DNA from: a bacterium HR29
Lineage (GTDB): Bacteria; Chloroflexota; Dehalococcoidia; Tepidiformales; Tepidiformaceae
Reading direction: 5' to 3'
NCBI GenBank assembly: GCA_002898215.1
Contig: BEIF01000001.1
Span: 353,501 to 417,500, forward strand
DNA: 64,000 nucleotides
Each line of letters opens with the position of its first letter. Positions within the stretch are counted from its first letter, which is position 1. The translations under genes were made by a program, and so were the position numbers. Positions 1 through 8,839 of the stretch are shown piece after piece. Below the pieces are notes generated by a model that saw only the letters and a program-made list of their open reading frames with translations, had not been told where the DNA came from and did not search any database.

Positions 1-911
1 AAGTACTCGCCGTAGCCGCGCCGTTCGATGACGTCGGCGGCGAGCCGGTACGCCTCCTCCCCCGTCATCCCGCTGCGGATGCCATCGATGGCGGCGAGCT
101 GCGCCTCGAGGACGACCTCGTACACCGCGGCGAACTTCGGATTCCCACGCCCCGCCGCGAACGTCCGCGTGATGTCGCTGCAGTAGCCCTGCCACACGGC
201 GCCCATGTCGATCACGACCGCGTCGCCTTCACGGAACGGCACGTCGCGCGGGTAGGCGTGGGGCAACGCCGCCCAGACGCCGCCGGCGACGATGGTGGCG
301 AACGATGGCCCCTCGCCACCGTGCTTCCGGATGGCCGCTCCCACCGCTTCCGCCACCGCTGCCTCCGTGACCCCCGGATGTACAAGCTCCGCGGCCTCGC
401 CGAGGGCAGCGTCGGCGATCGCTGCCGCGCGGGTGAGGGCTGCGATCTCGCCTTCGTCCTTCACCCGGCGGAGCCGCTCGACGAGAGGAGGAGCGACCAG
501 GAGCTCCGGCCGCTCCCCCGGCGGCAGTGCTTCGTTCGCCTCGGTCAGCCGGCGCCAAACCGAGAGGGTGGTGTCGTTCGGGGAGCAACCGACCCGCTTC
601 CCCACAATGCCGGCCTCCGCGACAAGCTCTCGCCACCACGCGCTGGAACGTCCGCGCAATCGGAAGATGCGAACTGCCTCCCGGTCGACTTGTTCCGCTG
701 CTTGTTCCCAGTACCGGGCATCGACGGCGAGAAATGCGGCCTCCCCGGTCACCAACACCATCCCAGCCGAGCCGGTGAACCCCGTGAGGTACCGCCGGTT
801 GGCCGAGTGACGACCCGAGACGTCGTCGACGGGAGCGGTGACGAGCAGGGCATCGAGCCCTTCGCGGGCCATCTCGGCGCGGAGGCGCTGAAGTCTGACG
901 GCGATGCTCAC
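1..911 (-). CDS. M24-family Xaa-Pro aminopeptidase, C-terminus cut by window edge
   Basis: The 303 visible codons start at a GTG whose GTGA overlaps the aroQ stop. Residues about 1-130 form a creatinase-type N-terminal domain (LTGFTGSAG, then VDARYWEQA). The pita-bread metallopeptidase domain follows, with ALPHAYP and the metal-binding aspartates in VVIDMGAVWQGYCSDITRTF. The remaining metal ligands (H, E, E) would lie beyond position 1 and cannot be checked. The family removes N-terminal residues ahead of proline in the cytoplasm. It is the last visible gene of the glmU-to-aroQ run, and an aroQ-pepP order is common in bacteria. Family assignment is firm; exact substrate is not. Confidence 0.92.
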   Translation of the reverse strand, partial: MSIAVRLQRLRAEMAREGLDALLVTAPVDDVSGRHSANRRYLTGFTGSAGMVLVTGEAAFLAVDARYWEQAAEQVDREAVRIFRLRGRSSAWWRELVAEAGIVGKRVGCSPNDTTLSVWRRLTEANEALPPGERPELLVAPPLVERLRRVKDEGEIAALTRAAAIADAALGEAAELVHPGVTEAAVAEAVGAAIRKHGGEGPSFATIVAGGVWAALPHAYPRDVPFREGDAVVIDMGAVWQGYCSDITRTFAAGRGNPKFAAVYEVVLEAQLAAIDGIRSGMTGEEAYRLAADVIERRGYGEY

Positions 912-1402
912 GGGGTGCCCTCCTCCGTGGCGGCGGAAGCGGCTCGGCGGCGCTCCAGCCAGTCGAGGAGCAAGTCGACCGCGAGGCCGTACCCCTCCAC
1001 GCCGAAGCCGGCAACGTGGGCGATGCAGACTGCAGCCGTCAGCGAAGCGTGCCGGAAGCTCTCGCGGCGGTGCGTGTTCGAGACGTGCACCTCCACGGCA
1101 GGAAGGCCGCACGCCTCGATCGCATCGCGCAGCGCGACGGACGTATGGGTGAGCCCACCCGGATTGATGACGAGACCGCTCGCGGAGCGGCGCTGCTGGT
1201 GGAGGAAGTCGATGAGCGCCCCTTCGTGATTGCTCTGGAAGGAGAGCAGCGCTGCGCCGCGGGCGTTGGCCCTCGCCGCGGCCACCGCCTCCGCGTCGAG
1301 GAGGGTCGATCGGCCGTAGACGCGAGGGTTCCGCTCGCCGAGCAGATTCAAGTTCGGTCCGTTCACGAGGAGGATGACTCGCGGCCGCTCTGTCTGTGTC
1401 AC
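908..1402 (-). CDS. aroQ: type II 3-dehydroquinate dehydratase
   Basis: A 164-residue cytoplasmic shikimate-pathway enzyme that converts 3-dehydroquinate to 3-dehydroshikimate. All type II signatures are present: GPNLNLLGERNPRVYG with the catalytic tyrosine, FQSNHEGALID, INPGGLTHTSVALRDAI and the histidine in VEVHVSNTH. The GTG at 1402 was chosen because it forms a GTGA overlap with the xerD stop and has GGAGGAGG just upstream. An in-frame start at 1456 would add 18 Arg/Glu-rich residues that the family does not need. The downstream M24 peptidase is again coupled by GTGA, so both are probably translated from the same mRNA. Confidence 0.95.
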   Translation of the reverse strand: MTQTERPRVILLVNGPNLNLLGERNPRVYGRSTLLDAEAVAAARANARGAALLSFQSNHEGALIDFLHQQRRSASGLVINPGGLTHTSVALRDAIEACGLPAVEVHVSNTHRRESFRHASLTAAVCIAHVAGFGVEGYGLAVDLLLDWLERRRAASAATEEGTP

Positions 1403-2391
1403 TGCTGCCTCCTCCTCCGGGCGCGGTCGAGCACTTCGGCGCCGACGGCGCGCCACGCCTCCTCGGCGACCTCTGCGTGCCGTGCGCGGCTCACGTGGGT
1501 GTAGATCTCGGTGGTGGCGGGCGAAGCGTGCCCAAGGAGCTCCTGGACGATGCGGAGGTCGGCGCCGCCGTCCAGCAGGTGGGTGGCGAACGAGTGGCGC
1601 AGGAGGTGGGGGTGGAGGTCTTCGGCGATTCCGGCTGCGACCGCGTACCGCTTGATGGCCGTCTGCACGCTTCGCACGCTCAGCCGGTGGCCGAATCGGT
1701 TGACGAAGAGGGCCTTCTCCCCCGCGCGAGCGAGCTTGGGACGTCCCCCTGAGAGATACCGTTCGAGCGCGCGCATCGCCGGTCGGCCGAACAGCACGAC
1801 CCGTTCGCGGCGCCCCTTTCCCCGCACGATAGCGGTGCCGGCGATGAGGTCCACTTCGCCGATGTCCAGCGCCACCAGCTCGGAGATCCGAAGGCCGCCA
1901 CCATAGAGCAGCTCGAAGGCCGCGCGGTCGCGAAGACCTTGGGGGGTGTCCTCTGGCACGGCCTCGATGAGGGCCGCGATGACCGAAGGGTCTACCACTT
2001 TGGGCAAGCGTCGCGGGCGCTTCGGCAGCGTAATCCCGTACAGCGGGTCCCGCTCGATGACACCGGAGCGTTGCAGCCAGCGGTAGAAGCCGTGAATGGT
2101 GCTCGTACGGCGGCTGACGGAGGCTGCGGCGACGCCTCGGCTCCGCAGCGTCGCCAAGTACTCCCGGAATCGTGCCCGGTCGATGGCCAGGGGGTCGGCG
2201 CCGCGCTCGTCGCAGAATGCGAGGAAGTCGCCGATGTCGGATCGGTAGTTGCGCACCGTGTACGGCGAACGGTTCGCCACGGCCGCCAGTTCGTGGAGGT
2301 ACCGTTCGAGCAGGTGGCGGGCACGGGCGGGAGGCTCGGCGGTCATGCCCGAAGCATAGGCCGCCGATGACGGCTCGGGAATCCCGCTCAC
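1399..2391 (-). CDS. xerD: XerC/XerD-type tyrosine recombinase
   Basis: A site-specific recombinase, presumably for chromosome dimer resolution at dif. The N-terminal SAM-like core-binding domain (to about residue 110) is followed by the catalytic domain. The catalytic set is visible: R in GGGLRISELVALD, K in RGKGRRERV, H-x-x-R in HLLRHSFATHLL, and the H and nucleophilic Y in LLGHASPATTEIYTHVS. The GTG at 2391 overlaps the topA stop as GTGA; an ATG at 2346 (removing 15 poorly conserved residues) is equally possible, and neither has a clear Shine-Dalgarno. It sits in a housekeeping operon and not beside an integrated element, which favours Xer over a phage integrase. No second Xer gene is in the window. 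Confidence 0.9.
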   Translation of the reverse strand: MSGIPEPSSAAYASGMTAEPPARARHLLERYLHELAAVANRSPYTVRNYRSDIGDFLAFCDERGADPLAIDRARFREYLATLRSRGVAAASVSRRTSTIHGFYRWLQRSGVIERDPLYGITLPKRPRRLPKVVDPSVIAALIEAVPEDTPQGLRDRAAFELLYGGGLRISELVALDIGEVDLIAGTAIVRGKGRRERVVLFGRPAMRALERYLSGGRPKLARAGEKALFVNRFGHRLSVRSVQTAIKRYAVAAGIAEDLHPHLLRHSFATHLLDGGADLRIVQELLGHASPATTEIYTHVSRARHAEVAEEAWRAVGAEVLDRARRRRQQ

Positions 2392-4763
2392 GAGGCCCGG
2401 CGGGCGCGGCGAGCCGCTGACGCGCGCTTCGCGCGTGCGCTCCGTTCGAGAAGGCGCGCGTTCGCTTCGGCGCGCTCTTCGGGCGGACGCGGCGGCGCCA
2501 TCTTCTCGGGCTCGATGCTGTTCGTCGTATAGCTACAGGCCGGGTAGTTCCAGCAACCGTAGAAGCTCCCCCGGCGCGTCCGCCGAACCACCAGCTCGCC
2601 GCCGTCCTCCGGACAGCGGACGCCCACAGGGACGCCGCTGGTGAAGTCGCACACGCCCGCCTCGCGGTGTTCGCAGGCCACGTACGGGCCGAAGGGGCCG
2701 GAGCGGCGGTAGAGGGTGCCTCCGCACTTCGGGCAGCGGTACTCGGTCGGCTCCGGTCCGGTCGCGGCCGGCTGTCCCTCCTCGGTGAGGGGCTTGGCGT
2801 TCTTGCAGTCGGGGAAGCGCGGGCAGGCGAGGAACTTCCCGCGTCGGCCCCAGCGGATGACCATCTTCGCCTGGCCGCACACGTCGCAGGGAATGTCCGT
2901 GGGCTCCTCCTGTCGCTCCGCCTGCTCCCGCGCGGCCTTCCACTCCTTCTCGAACGTTTCCCAGAAGCTCTTCACCACGGGGAGGTACGACGCTTCGCCC
3001 CTGGCGATCTCGTCGAGCTGCTCCTCCATCCGGCTGGTGAACTCCGGTTCCACGTACTTGTCCAGATGCTTCACCAGCAAGTCGTTCACGATGAACCCGA
3101 GCTCCTGGGGGACGAGCTGACGCCCCTCTTTCTTCACATAATCGCGCTTCAGCACCGTCTGCACGATGGTCGCGTACGTGCTCGGACGGCCGATGCCGAG
3201 CTCCTCGAGCTTCTTGATGAGCGATGCTTCCGTGTAGCGGGGTGGTGGCTCGGTGAAGTGCTGCTTCGCTTCGATTCGCCGGCGCTCGAGGATGTCGCCT
3301 TCGGCGAGCGGCGGCAGCGAACGTTCGGCCTCGTCCTCGCCCTCTTCGGGGTCGGAAGCTTCGGCCGCGTACGCCGCCAGGTGGCCGGGAAACTCCAAGT
3401 GTTGGGCGCTGGCGCGGAAGGTTCCGCGCCCTTGGCCGTCCTCGCTCGCCTCGATCTCGACCTGCACGGTGCGGTAACGCGCGTCGCTCATCTGGCTGGC
3501 GAGGAAGCGCTGCCAGATGAGGGTGTAGACGGCGAGCTGGTCGCGGTTGAGGACACCCCGGAGGCTATCGGGGGTTCGTCGCGGATCGGTGGGGCGGATC
3601 GCCTCGTGTGCCTCTTGGGCGCCGCGGGTGCGGGTGCGGTAGACGCGCTCCTTCGGCGGCACGTACTCGGCGCCCCAACGGGTGGCGATGTACTCCCGGG
3701 CTTCGCGTCGCGCCTCGGGCGCTACGTGGAGCGAGTCCGTTCGCATGTAGGTGATGAGGCCCACGGGGCCTTCGCCGGGGATTTCGATGCCTTCGTACAG
3801 CTCCTGGGCGATGGCCATCGCCCTGGCAGCGCTCATCCCCAGGCGGTTGTTGGCGGCCTGCTGGAACGTGCTCGTGGTGAAGGGCGGAAGGGGTGCGCGC
3901 GAGCGTGTCCCCCGCTTCACCGAGGTGACCCGGAATTCGCAGCGCTCGAAAACGTCCGTCAGCTGGCGGGCCGTCGTTTCGTCCGGGATGTCCGGCTTCC
4001 CCTGTTGGCCGGGAAGCCGGGCGAGGTCGGCCCTGAACGGTGTCCCCTCCTTCGCCAGCTCTGCGTGGATGGTCCAGTACTCCTTCGGCACGAAGTTCTG
4101 GATCTCCCGCTCCCGTTCGACGATGAGGCGCAGGGCGACGCTCTGGACCCGTCCGGCGCTGGCGTCTCGCCGCACTTTGCTTTGGACGAACCAGGTAAGG
4201 GGGTAACCGACGAGGCGGTCCAGCACCCGGCGTGCCTTCTGGGCTTCGACGAGGCGTTCGTTGATCTCTCCGGGGTGCTGGAACGCCTCCTGCACGGCTG
4301 CCGGGGTGATCTGGTGGAAGACGACCCGCTTCGCCTTCTCGCGCGGGATCTTCGCCGCCTCGACGATGTGCCAGGAGATCGCCTCCCCTTCCCGGTCGGG
4401 GTCCGTCGAGAGGTACACCCGCTCGGCCTGCTTTGCCGCCTCCGCGATCTCCTTGACGACCTCCCGCTTGTCGACGCCTCGCTCCTTCACGATGACGTAC
4501 TTCGGCTCGAAGGTCTCGAAATCCTTCAGCCCGTAGCCGTGCTCCGGAAGGTCGCGAACGTGCCCGACGGAGGCGATGACGCGGTAGTCGCGCCCGAGGA
4601 TGTTGGCAATCGTGCGGGCCTTCGCCGGGGATTCGACGATGACGAGGTTTCGGGCGCCGTTTTCGGTCGCCGCCGAGGTGCGGCGCGCCCCCTTCGCGCG
4701 GCTGCCGGCGCGAGAAGGCTCGTTGGCCAAGGCTTCGCTCTGTTCGCTGGCCGACTTGGTCAT
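2388..4763 (-). CDS. topA: DNA topoisomerase I
   Basis: A 791-residue type IA topoisomerase that relaxes negative supercoils. The Toprim domain carries LVIVESPAKA (about residue 40) and the acidic motif STDPDREGEA (about 116). The active-site tyrosine lies in GLITYMRTDSLH. The C-terminus has three zinc-ribbon-type repeats: two with four cysteines (starting CDVCGQ and CPKCGG) and one that has lost its second cysteine (RCPEDGGE). The ATG at 4763 is taken as the start; the reading frame stays open for 113 more codons, but those run antiparallel-free over dprA in another frame and lack family similarity. It lies 100 bp after dprA, a frequent dprA-topA-xer arrangement. Confidence 0.96.
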   Translation of the reverse strand: MTKSASEQSEALANEPSRAGSRAKGARRTSAATENGARNLVIVESPAKARTIANILGRDYRVIASVGHVRDLPEHGYGLKDFETFEPKYVIVKERGVDKREVVKEIAEAAKQAERVYLSTDPDREGEAISWHIVEAAKIPREKAKRVVFHQITPAAVQEAFQHPGEINERLVEAQKARRVLDRLVGYPLTWFVQSKVRRDASAGRVQSVALRLIVEREREIQNFVPKEYWTIHAELAKEGTPFRADLARLPGQQGKPDIPDETTARQLTDVFERCEFRVTSVKRGTRSRAPLPPFTTSTFQQAANNRLGMSAARAMAIAQELYEGIEIPGEGPVGLITYMRTDSLHVAPEARREAREYIATRWGAEYVPPKERVYRTRTRGAQEAHEAIRPTDPRRTPDSLRGVLNRDQLAVYTLIWQRFLASQMSDARYRTVQVEIEASEDGQGRGTFRASAQHLEFPGHLAAYAAEASDPEEGEDEAERSLPPLAEGDILERRRIEAKQHFTEPPPRYTEASLIKKLEELGIGRPSTYATIVQTVLKRDYVKKEGRQLVPQELGFIVNDLLVKHLDKYVEPEFTSRMEEQLDEIARGEASYLPVVKSFWETFEKEWKAAREQAERQEEPTDIPCDVCGQAKMVIRWGRRGKFLACPRFPDCKNAKPLTEEGQPAATGPEPTEYRCPKCGGTLYRRSGPFGPYVACEHREAGVCDFTSGVPVGVRCPEDGGELVVRRTRRGSFYGCWNYPACSYTTNSIEPEKMAPPRPPEERAEANARLLERSARAKRASAARRARRAS

Positions 4764-4863
4764 GCTTCCCGCCAGAATGCCGCTGGCTGATTCCGTAGCG
4801 CGCCCGGCCCCCGGCTGTCTATCGGGCGCACCCCCGATTGTCGCGCACGGAGTGGCGTTCCTG

Positions 4864-5985
4864 TCAAACCAGTTCGTACACGTTGGGCGACGATTCGCGG
4901 ACGCGGCCCTCGATGGCCAGCATCTGGACCGCCCCGATGACGGAGGCGATGTCCAGCCGGGTGGTGCGAACGAGCTCGTCCACGTGCATGGGTTGGTCCT
5001 TGAGCAGCTCGAGGATGCGTGCCTCCGGCGTGTCTGGCGGCGGCTCGGGCGCTGCCGGCGACGCGCTGGCGGCGGCCGGCAAGGGGAACTGCCCGCCCGC
5101 ACGGAGCAGGTTCAGCTCTTCGCAAAGCTGTTCGGGGGTGGCCACCAGCTTCGCCGTTTGCTCGCGGATGAGCTGATTGGTGCCGGCGCTCTGCTCCGAG
5201 AAGATGCTCCCCGGGATGGCGAACACATCCCGACCCTGCTCGAAGGCCCAGTTCGCGGTATGAAGCGCGCCGCTGCCGGCTCCCGCTTCGACGACGAGCG
5301 TCGCCCGAGCGAGCCCGGAAAGGATACGGTTCCGGCGGGGGAAGTAGTCGGGGCGCGCCGGGACGCCGAGCGGGTATTCGCTCACGAGGCACCCGTGTTC
5401 GCAGATGCGGCGGGCGAGGCGCTCGTGCTCGCGCGGGTAGATGCGGTCGAGGCCGCTGGCGAGGACGGCGACCGTCGGAGCTCCGTGTGCCAGCGCGGTT
5501 TCGTGGGCGATGGCGTCCACGCCGCGGGCGAGTCCCGAAACGATCGCAACCCCCAGCGCTGCCAGCGTCGCGCAGAACGTCTCCGCTGCCTTCCGGCCAT
5601 AGGGCGTCACCCGCCGCGTGCCCACGACGGCGACGGCCTGGTCGAAGTGCGGCCCCGCATTTCCCTTCACGAAGAGGACGGGTGGGCTCTGGGGAATCTC
5701 CCGCAGGAGTGGGGGATAGTCGTCGTCCAGCCAGGTGAGGGCGCGAACGCCGGCCCGCTCCAACGCGGCGAGCTCGGCGGCGGCGTCGAACTCGCGGCGG
5801 GCGCGCTCGAACGCGCGGACGAACTTTGCGTCGAGCCCTGTCTGCCCGATTTCGTCCGCAGGGGCTTCCCAGGCCGACGCGATGGAGCCGAAGCGGGCGA
5901 TGAGCAGGGCGAAGCTGGTGCTGCCGAGCCCTGCCCGTCGCAACGCGATCCACTGGGCGCGCTCAGCATCCCGTTCCACGGGCAC
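4864..5985 (-). CDS. dprA: DNA-processing protein DprA
   Basis: A RecA loader that binds incoming single-stranded DNA during transformation. The protein is 373 residues: an N-terminal SAM-like helical region, the Rossmann-like core (VAVVGTRRVTPYG, SGLARGVDAIAHE, SGLDRIYPREH, FPRRNRILSGL) and a C-terminal winged helix (about 310-373, PEARILELLKDQPMHVDEL). The GTG start at 5985 lies 3 bp after the preceding stop. A TATAGT box overlaps that stop and would place a leaderless start at the GTG two codons later (5979), so dprA may also have its own promoter. Confidence 0.95.
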   Translation of the reverse strand: MPVERDAERAQWIALRRAGLGSTSFALLIARFGSIASAWEAPADEIGQTGLDAKFVRAFERARREFDAAAELAALERAGVRALTWLDDDYPPLLREIPQSPPVLFVKGNAGPHFDQAVAVVGTRRVTPYGRKAAETFCATLAALGVAIVSGLARGVDAIAHETALAHGAPTVAVLASGLDRIYPREHERLARRICEHGCLVSEYPLGVPARPDYFPRRNRILSGLARATLVVEAGAGSGALHTANWAFEQGRDVFAIPGSIFSEQSAGTNQLIREQTAKLVATPEQLCEELNLLRAGGQFPLPAAASASPAAPEPPPDTPEARILELLKDQPMHVDELVRTTRLDIASVIGAVQMLAIEGRVRESSPNVYELV

Positions 5986-5987
5986 GT

Positions 5988-5993
5988 ACTATA
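5988..5993 (-). promoter_or_regulatory. candidate leaderless -10 box of dprA
   Basis: TATAGT on the minus strand overlaps the stop codon of the upstream gene. Eight nucleotides separate it from the GTG at 5979, the spacing seen at other genes in this window with TANNNT boxes. It would give an internal promoter inside the glmU operon. Confidence 0.4.
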
Positions 5994-7299
5994 ACCGATC
6001 GGTGAGCTCCGCTGCCCGAGGCGGCAGCACGGTGCGCGACCCGTCGGGCAGGCGTTCGTCTCGCGCCTCCACGCGTCGGACGCGGACGCGCCGCACGCGG
6101 CGGCCCGACATCATCTCCACCCTGATGACGAGCGGTCCGACGCTCACTTCGTCGCCCACGCGGGGCACCCGCCCTAGCTCGTGGAGGACCAGGCCGGCGA
6201 GCGTGTCGAACTCCTCCGACTCCACTCGGAAGCCGAAGAGCTCCTCGAGCACGTCGGTCGGGACGCCCGCATCGAGCACGACCTCGTCCTCCGATACGAC
6301 CTCCATCACCGACCGGGCGACGTCGTATTCGTCCTCGATCTCGCCCACGATCTCTTCGATGAGGTCCTCGATGGTGACGAGCCCGGCGGTCCCGCCGTAC
6401 TCGTCCACCACGATGGCCATGTGCACGCGGAGGCGGCGCAGCTCGGCGAGCAGCTCGTCCAGCCGTTTCGATTCGGGCACGAAGTAGGGCTGGCGTAGCA
6501 AGTCCTCGAGTCTGGGCTCCCCACCGTTCGTGAGCGCGCGGAGGAGGTCCTTCGCGTAGGCGATGCCCACAATCTCATCGATGCTGCCGCGGTAAACGGG
6601 GATACGGCTGAATCCCCGCTCGACGATGAGCTGGGCCACGTCGCGCACGCTGGCTTCGATGTCGGCGGCGACGATGTCGATGCGCGGAACCATGATTTCT
6701 CGAGCGGTCTTCTCCTCGAGGGCGATGATGCCCCGGATCATGCGCCGCTCCTCTTCCTCGACGCCTCCGGCCGCCTCCTCGCGCTCCATGAGTGCGATAA
6801 GGTCCTCCCGGTCGCTCGCGCTCGGCGCGGGCCTGCCGGCTGTCAGCCGTGCCGGAAGGGCGAGGACCATCGCCGGCAGGCCGAAGGCCCGCCGCGCCGC
6901 CGCGGGGAGGAAGCTCAACCTCAGCGCCGCCACCTCCGGACGTGGAGCCGCCAGGGCGGCAGCAGCGGTCTGCGCCGCCACGGCCGCGGCGAGACCGGCC
7001 ACGGCCCCCCATACGACGCCGTGAGGCGACGCCGCATACCCGGCGAGCGCTGCCAGTGTCACGACCGTGGCCCCCAACCCCGACCGGGCAAACACCAGGG
7101 GCGCGAGAAGCTCGTCGAGCGGCCGGGGACGCTCGGCCGTGCCCACCAGCCGGGCCGCTCGCCGGTCGCCCTGGGCGGCGAGGGCCTGAAGCCGGACTCG
7201 GCTCGCGCGCTGGAGGCCGACCTCCGCTGCCGACGCCGCCGCCAACGCAGCTGTCGCCAGGGCTGCTCCGAGCGCCAGGAAGAACGAATCAGGCTCCAC
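5989..7299 (-). CDS. CNNM/CBS/CorC-domain membrane protein (HlyC/CorC family)
   Basis: 436 residues. An N-terminal CNNM (DUF21) membrane region (about 1-170, several hydrophobic Ala/Leu-rich helices) is followed by a paired CBS module (about 190-320; MVPRIDIVAAD, GFSRIPVYRG, VVDEYGGTAGLVTIEDL) and a C-terminal CorC_HlyC transporter-associated domain (about 335-420). The family is linked to Mg2+/Co2+ efflux or resistance and is often misnamed hemolysin. GTG start, overlapping glmU by 11 bp, with GGGAGGA upstream. The membrane part is richer in alanine and less typical than in well-studied members, so transport specificity is open. Confidence 0.88.
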   Translation of the reverse strand: MEPDSFFLALGAALATAALAAASAAEVGLQRASRVRLQALAAQGDRRAARLVGTAERPRPLDELLAPLVFARSGLGATVVTLAALAGYAASPHGVVWGAVAGLAAAVAAQTAAAALAAPRPEVAALRLSFLPAAARRAFGLPAMVLALPARLTAGRPAPSASDREDLIALMEREEAAGGVEEEERRMIRGIIALEEKTAREIMVPRIDIVAADIEASVRDVAQLIVERGFSRIPVYRGSIDEIVGIAYAKDLLRALTNGGEPRLEDLLRQPYFVPESKRLDELLAELRRLRVHMAIVVDEYGGTAGLVTIEDLIEEIVGEIEDEYDVARSVMEVVSEDEVVLDAGVPTDVLEELFGFRVESEEFDTLAGLVLHELGRVPRVGDEVSVGPLVIRVEMMSGRRVRRVRVRRVEARDERLPDGSRTVLPPRAAELTDRL

Positions 7300-8677
7300 G
7301 GTTGTGTGTCGGGTCCTCCCGTACGACGCGTGCGGGCACGCCGACCGCGAGCGCTCCCGGTGGGATGTCGGCCGTGACGACTGCCCCCGCGCCAGTCCGC
7401 GCGCCGTCGCCCACCGTGACCGGCGCGACGAGCATCGTGTCGCTCCCGAGCAGCACCCCTCGACCGATGACCGTGCGGTGCTTCGTCACGCCGTCGAAGT
7501 TGCACGTGATGGTGCCGGCGGCGATGTTCGTCTCCTCACCCACCTCGGCGTCGCCCACGTAGCTGAAATGGTGCATCTTCACCCGCGGTCCCAGCCGCGA
7601 GTTCTTCACTTCCGCGAAGTTCCCGAGGAAGCAGTCGTCCCCGATGTCCGCCCCGCCGCGGATGTGGGAGTACGGGCCGACGTGCACACGGTCGCCGAGC
7701 CGCGAATCCTCCACTACGGAGAGCTCGACCCGGCACGCCTTTCCGACCACCGCCGAGCGGAGGACGGTGCCCGGGCCAATCACCGAGCCGGCGCCCACCC
7801 GCGTTCGGCCGAAGAGATGGCACCCGGGAAGAACGACGACGTCCTCCTCGAACTCGACGTCGGCATCCAGGTAGGTGGTGGCAGGGTCGGCGATCGTCAC
7901 GCCGTTCCTCATCGCCGCTTCGAGCAGGCGCCGGCGGAGGATGCGTTCCGCCTCGGCAAGAGCTGCGCGGTCGTCCACGCCCAGGATCTCCTCCGCCGAA
8001 GCCTCGATGGCCACGGCGTGGGCGCCTTCTTCGGCTGCCAGGGATGCCAGATGGGTGAGGTACACCTCGCCGGAGTCGCTCCGCGGGAGCCGGGATACCC
8101 GTTCCCAGAGCCAGCGGGCGTCGAAGGCGTACTGTCCGGCGTTCCGCTCGGCCTCCCTCCCGGGCTCGCCCCTGTGACCGGGTGGCGCCTCCTCGATGCG
8201 TACGACGCGCCCGGCAGGGTCGCGCACCAGCCGGCCGAAGCGTCCCACATCCGGCACCCGAGCGAAAACGAGGGCCATGGGGCTCTCCCCCCGGGCCGCC
8301 AGCAACCGTTCGAGGAGTGCGGGCGTGACGAGCGGCGAGTCGCCGTTCAGCACCAGCACCTCGCTGCAGTCGGCGAGGAGCTCGCGGCAGCGGGCGACGG
8401 CGTCGCCGGTGCCTGCGAGCTCGGGCTGCTCCACGAAGACGACGGGCCACTCGCCGCTTGCCAGGGCCTCGCGCACCTGCCCGGCGCCGTACCCGACCAC
8501 GACGGCGATCCGCCGGGGCCGTAGCGCGGCGGCAGCGCGGACCACGTGCTCGACCATCGGCCGGCCGCACACCGTGTGGAGCACCTTCGGCAGGGCCGAG
8601 CGCATACGCGTGCCGCGGCCTGCGGCGAGCACCGCCACTCCGAGGTTCAGACGACTGCTCGGTTCGTCGCTCGTCAT
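7289..8677 (-). CDS. glmU: bifunctional GlmU (UDP-GlcNAc pyrophosphorylase / GlcN-1-P acetyltransferase)
   Basis: 462 residues, the usual family length, making UDP-GlcNAc for peptidoglycan. The nucleotidyltransferase half starts with VAVLAAGRGTRMRSALPKVL and contains LVLNGDSPLV and NAGQYAFDA. The C-terminal half is a left-handed beta-helix of hexapeptide repeats with the acetyltransferase region around KMHHFSYVGDAEVGEETNIA. The ATG at 8677 gives the canonical N-terminus; upstream in-frame starts would add 44 residues lying between the promoter and the ATG. First gene of the seven-gene minus-strand run. Confidence 0.96.
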   Translation of the reverse strand: MTSDEPSSRLNLGVAVLAAGRGTRMRSALPKVLHTVCGRPMVEHVVRAAAALRPRRIAVVVGYGAGQVREALASGEWPVVFVEQPELAGTGDAVARCRELLADCSEVLVLNGDSPLVTPALLERLLAARGESPMALVFARVPDVGRFGRLVRDPAGRVVRIEEAPPGHRGEPGREAERNAGQYAFDARWLWERVSRLPRSDSGEVYLTHLASLAAEEGAHAVAIEASAEEILGVDDRAALAEAERILRRRLLEAAMRNGVTIADPATTYLDADVEFEEDVVVLPGCHLFGRTRVGAGSVIGPGTVLRSAVVGKACRVELSVVEDSRLGDRVHVGPYSHIRGGADIGDDCFLGNFAEVKNSRLGPRVKMHHFSYVGDAEVGEETNIAAGTITCNFDGVTKHRTVIGRGVLLGSDTMLVAPVTVGDGARTGAGAVVTADIPPGALAVGVPARVVREDPTHNRGA

Positions 8678-8760
8678 GGGAGAAGGCTTGGCCGCAGCCC
8701 GCTCCCAGCGGGACTGCGCCGTTCCGGAATGCGCATCATCACCTGTGAACGCTCGCGACG

Positions 8761-8790
8761 ATGCTAGGCAGCCTCGGAGAGGGGTGTCAA
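8761..8790 (-). promoter_or_regulatory. sigma-70-type promoter of the glmU operon
   Basis: On the minus strand a perfect TTGACA (8790-8785) is followed after 18 nt by TAGCAT (8766-8761). Transcription would start near 8754, giving a leader of about 77 nt before glmU. This is one of the few perfect -35 boxes in the window, and the -10 fits the local TANNNT pattern. Confidence 0.7.
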
Positions 8791-8822
8791 GCCGCCCCCG
8801 CGTGCCCACAGGCGCCCTCGCC

Positions 8823-8828
8823 TATACT
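8823..8828 (+). promoter_or_regulatory. -10 box of pheS, near-leaderless
   Basis: TATACT ends 11 nt before the pheS ATG, so the mRNA would begin only about 3-5 nt before the start codon. No ribosome-binding sequence fits in that space. No clear -35 box is seen. Confidence 0.55.
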
Positions 8829-8839
8829 CTTGTTCCATC

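Noticed and set aside
4764-5102. N-terminal extension of topA
   Set aside because: The frame is open, but it overlaps dprA in another frame, and the family N-terminus fits the ATG at 4763.
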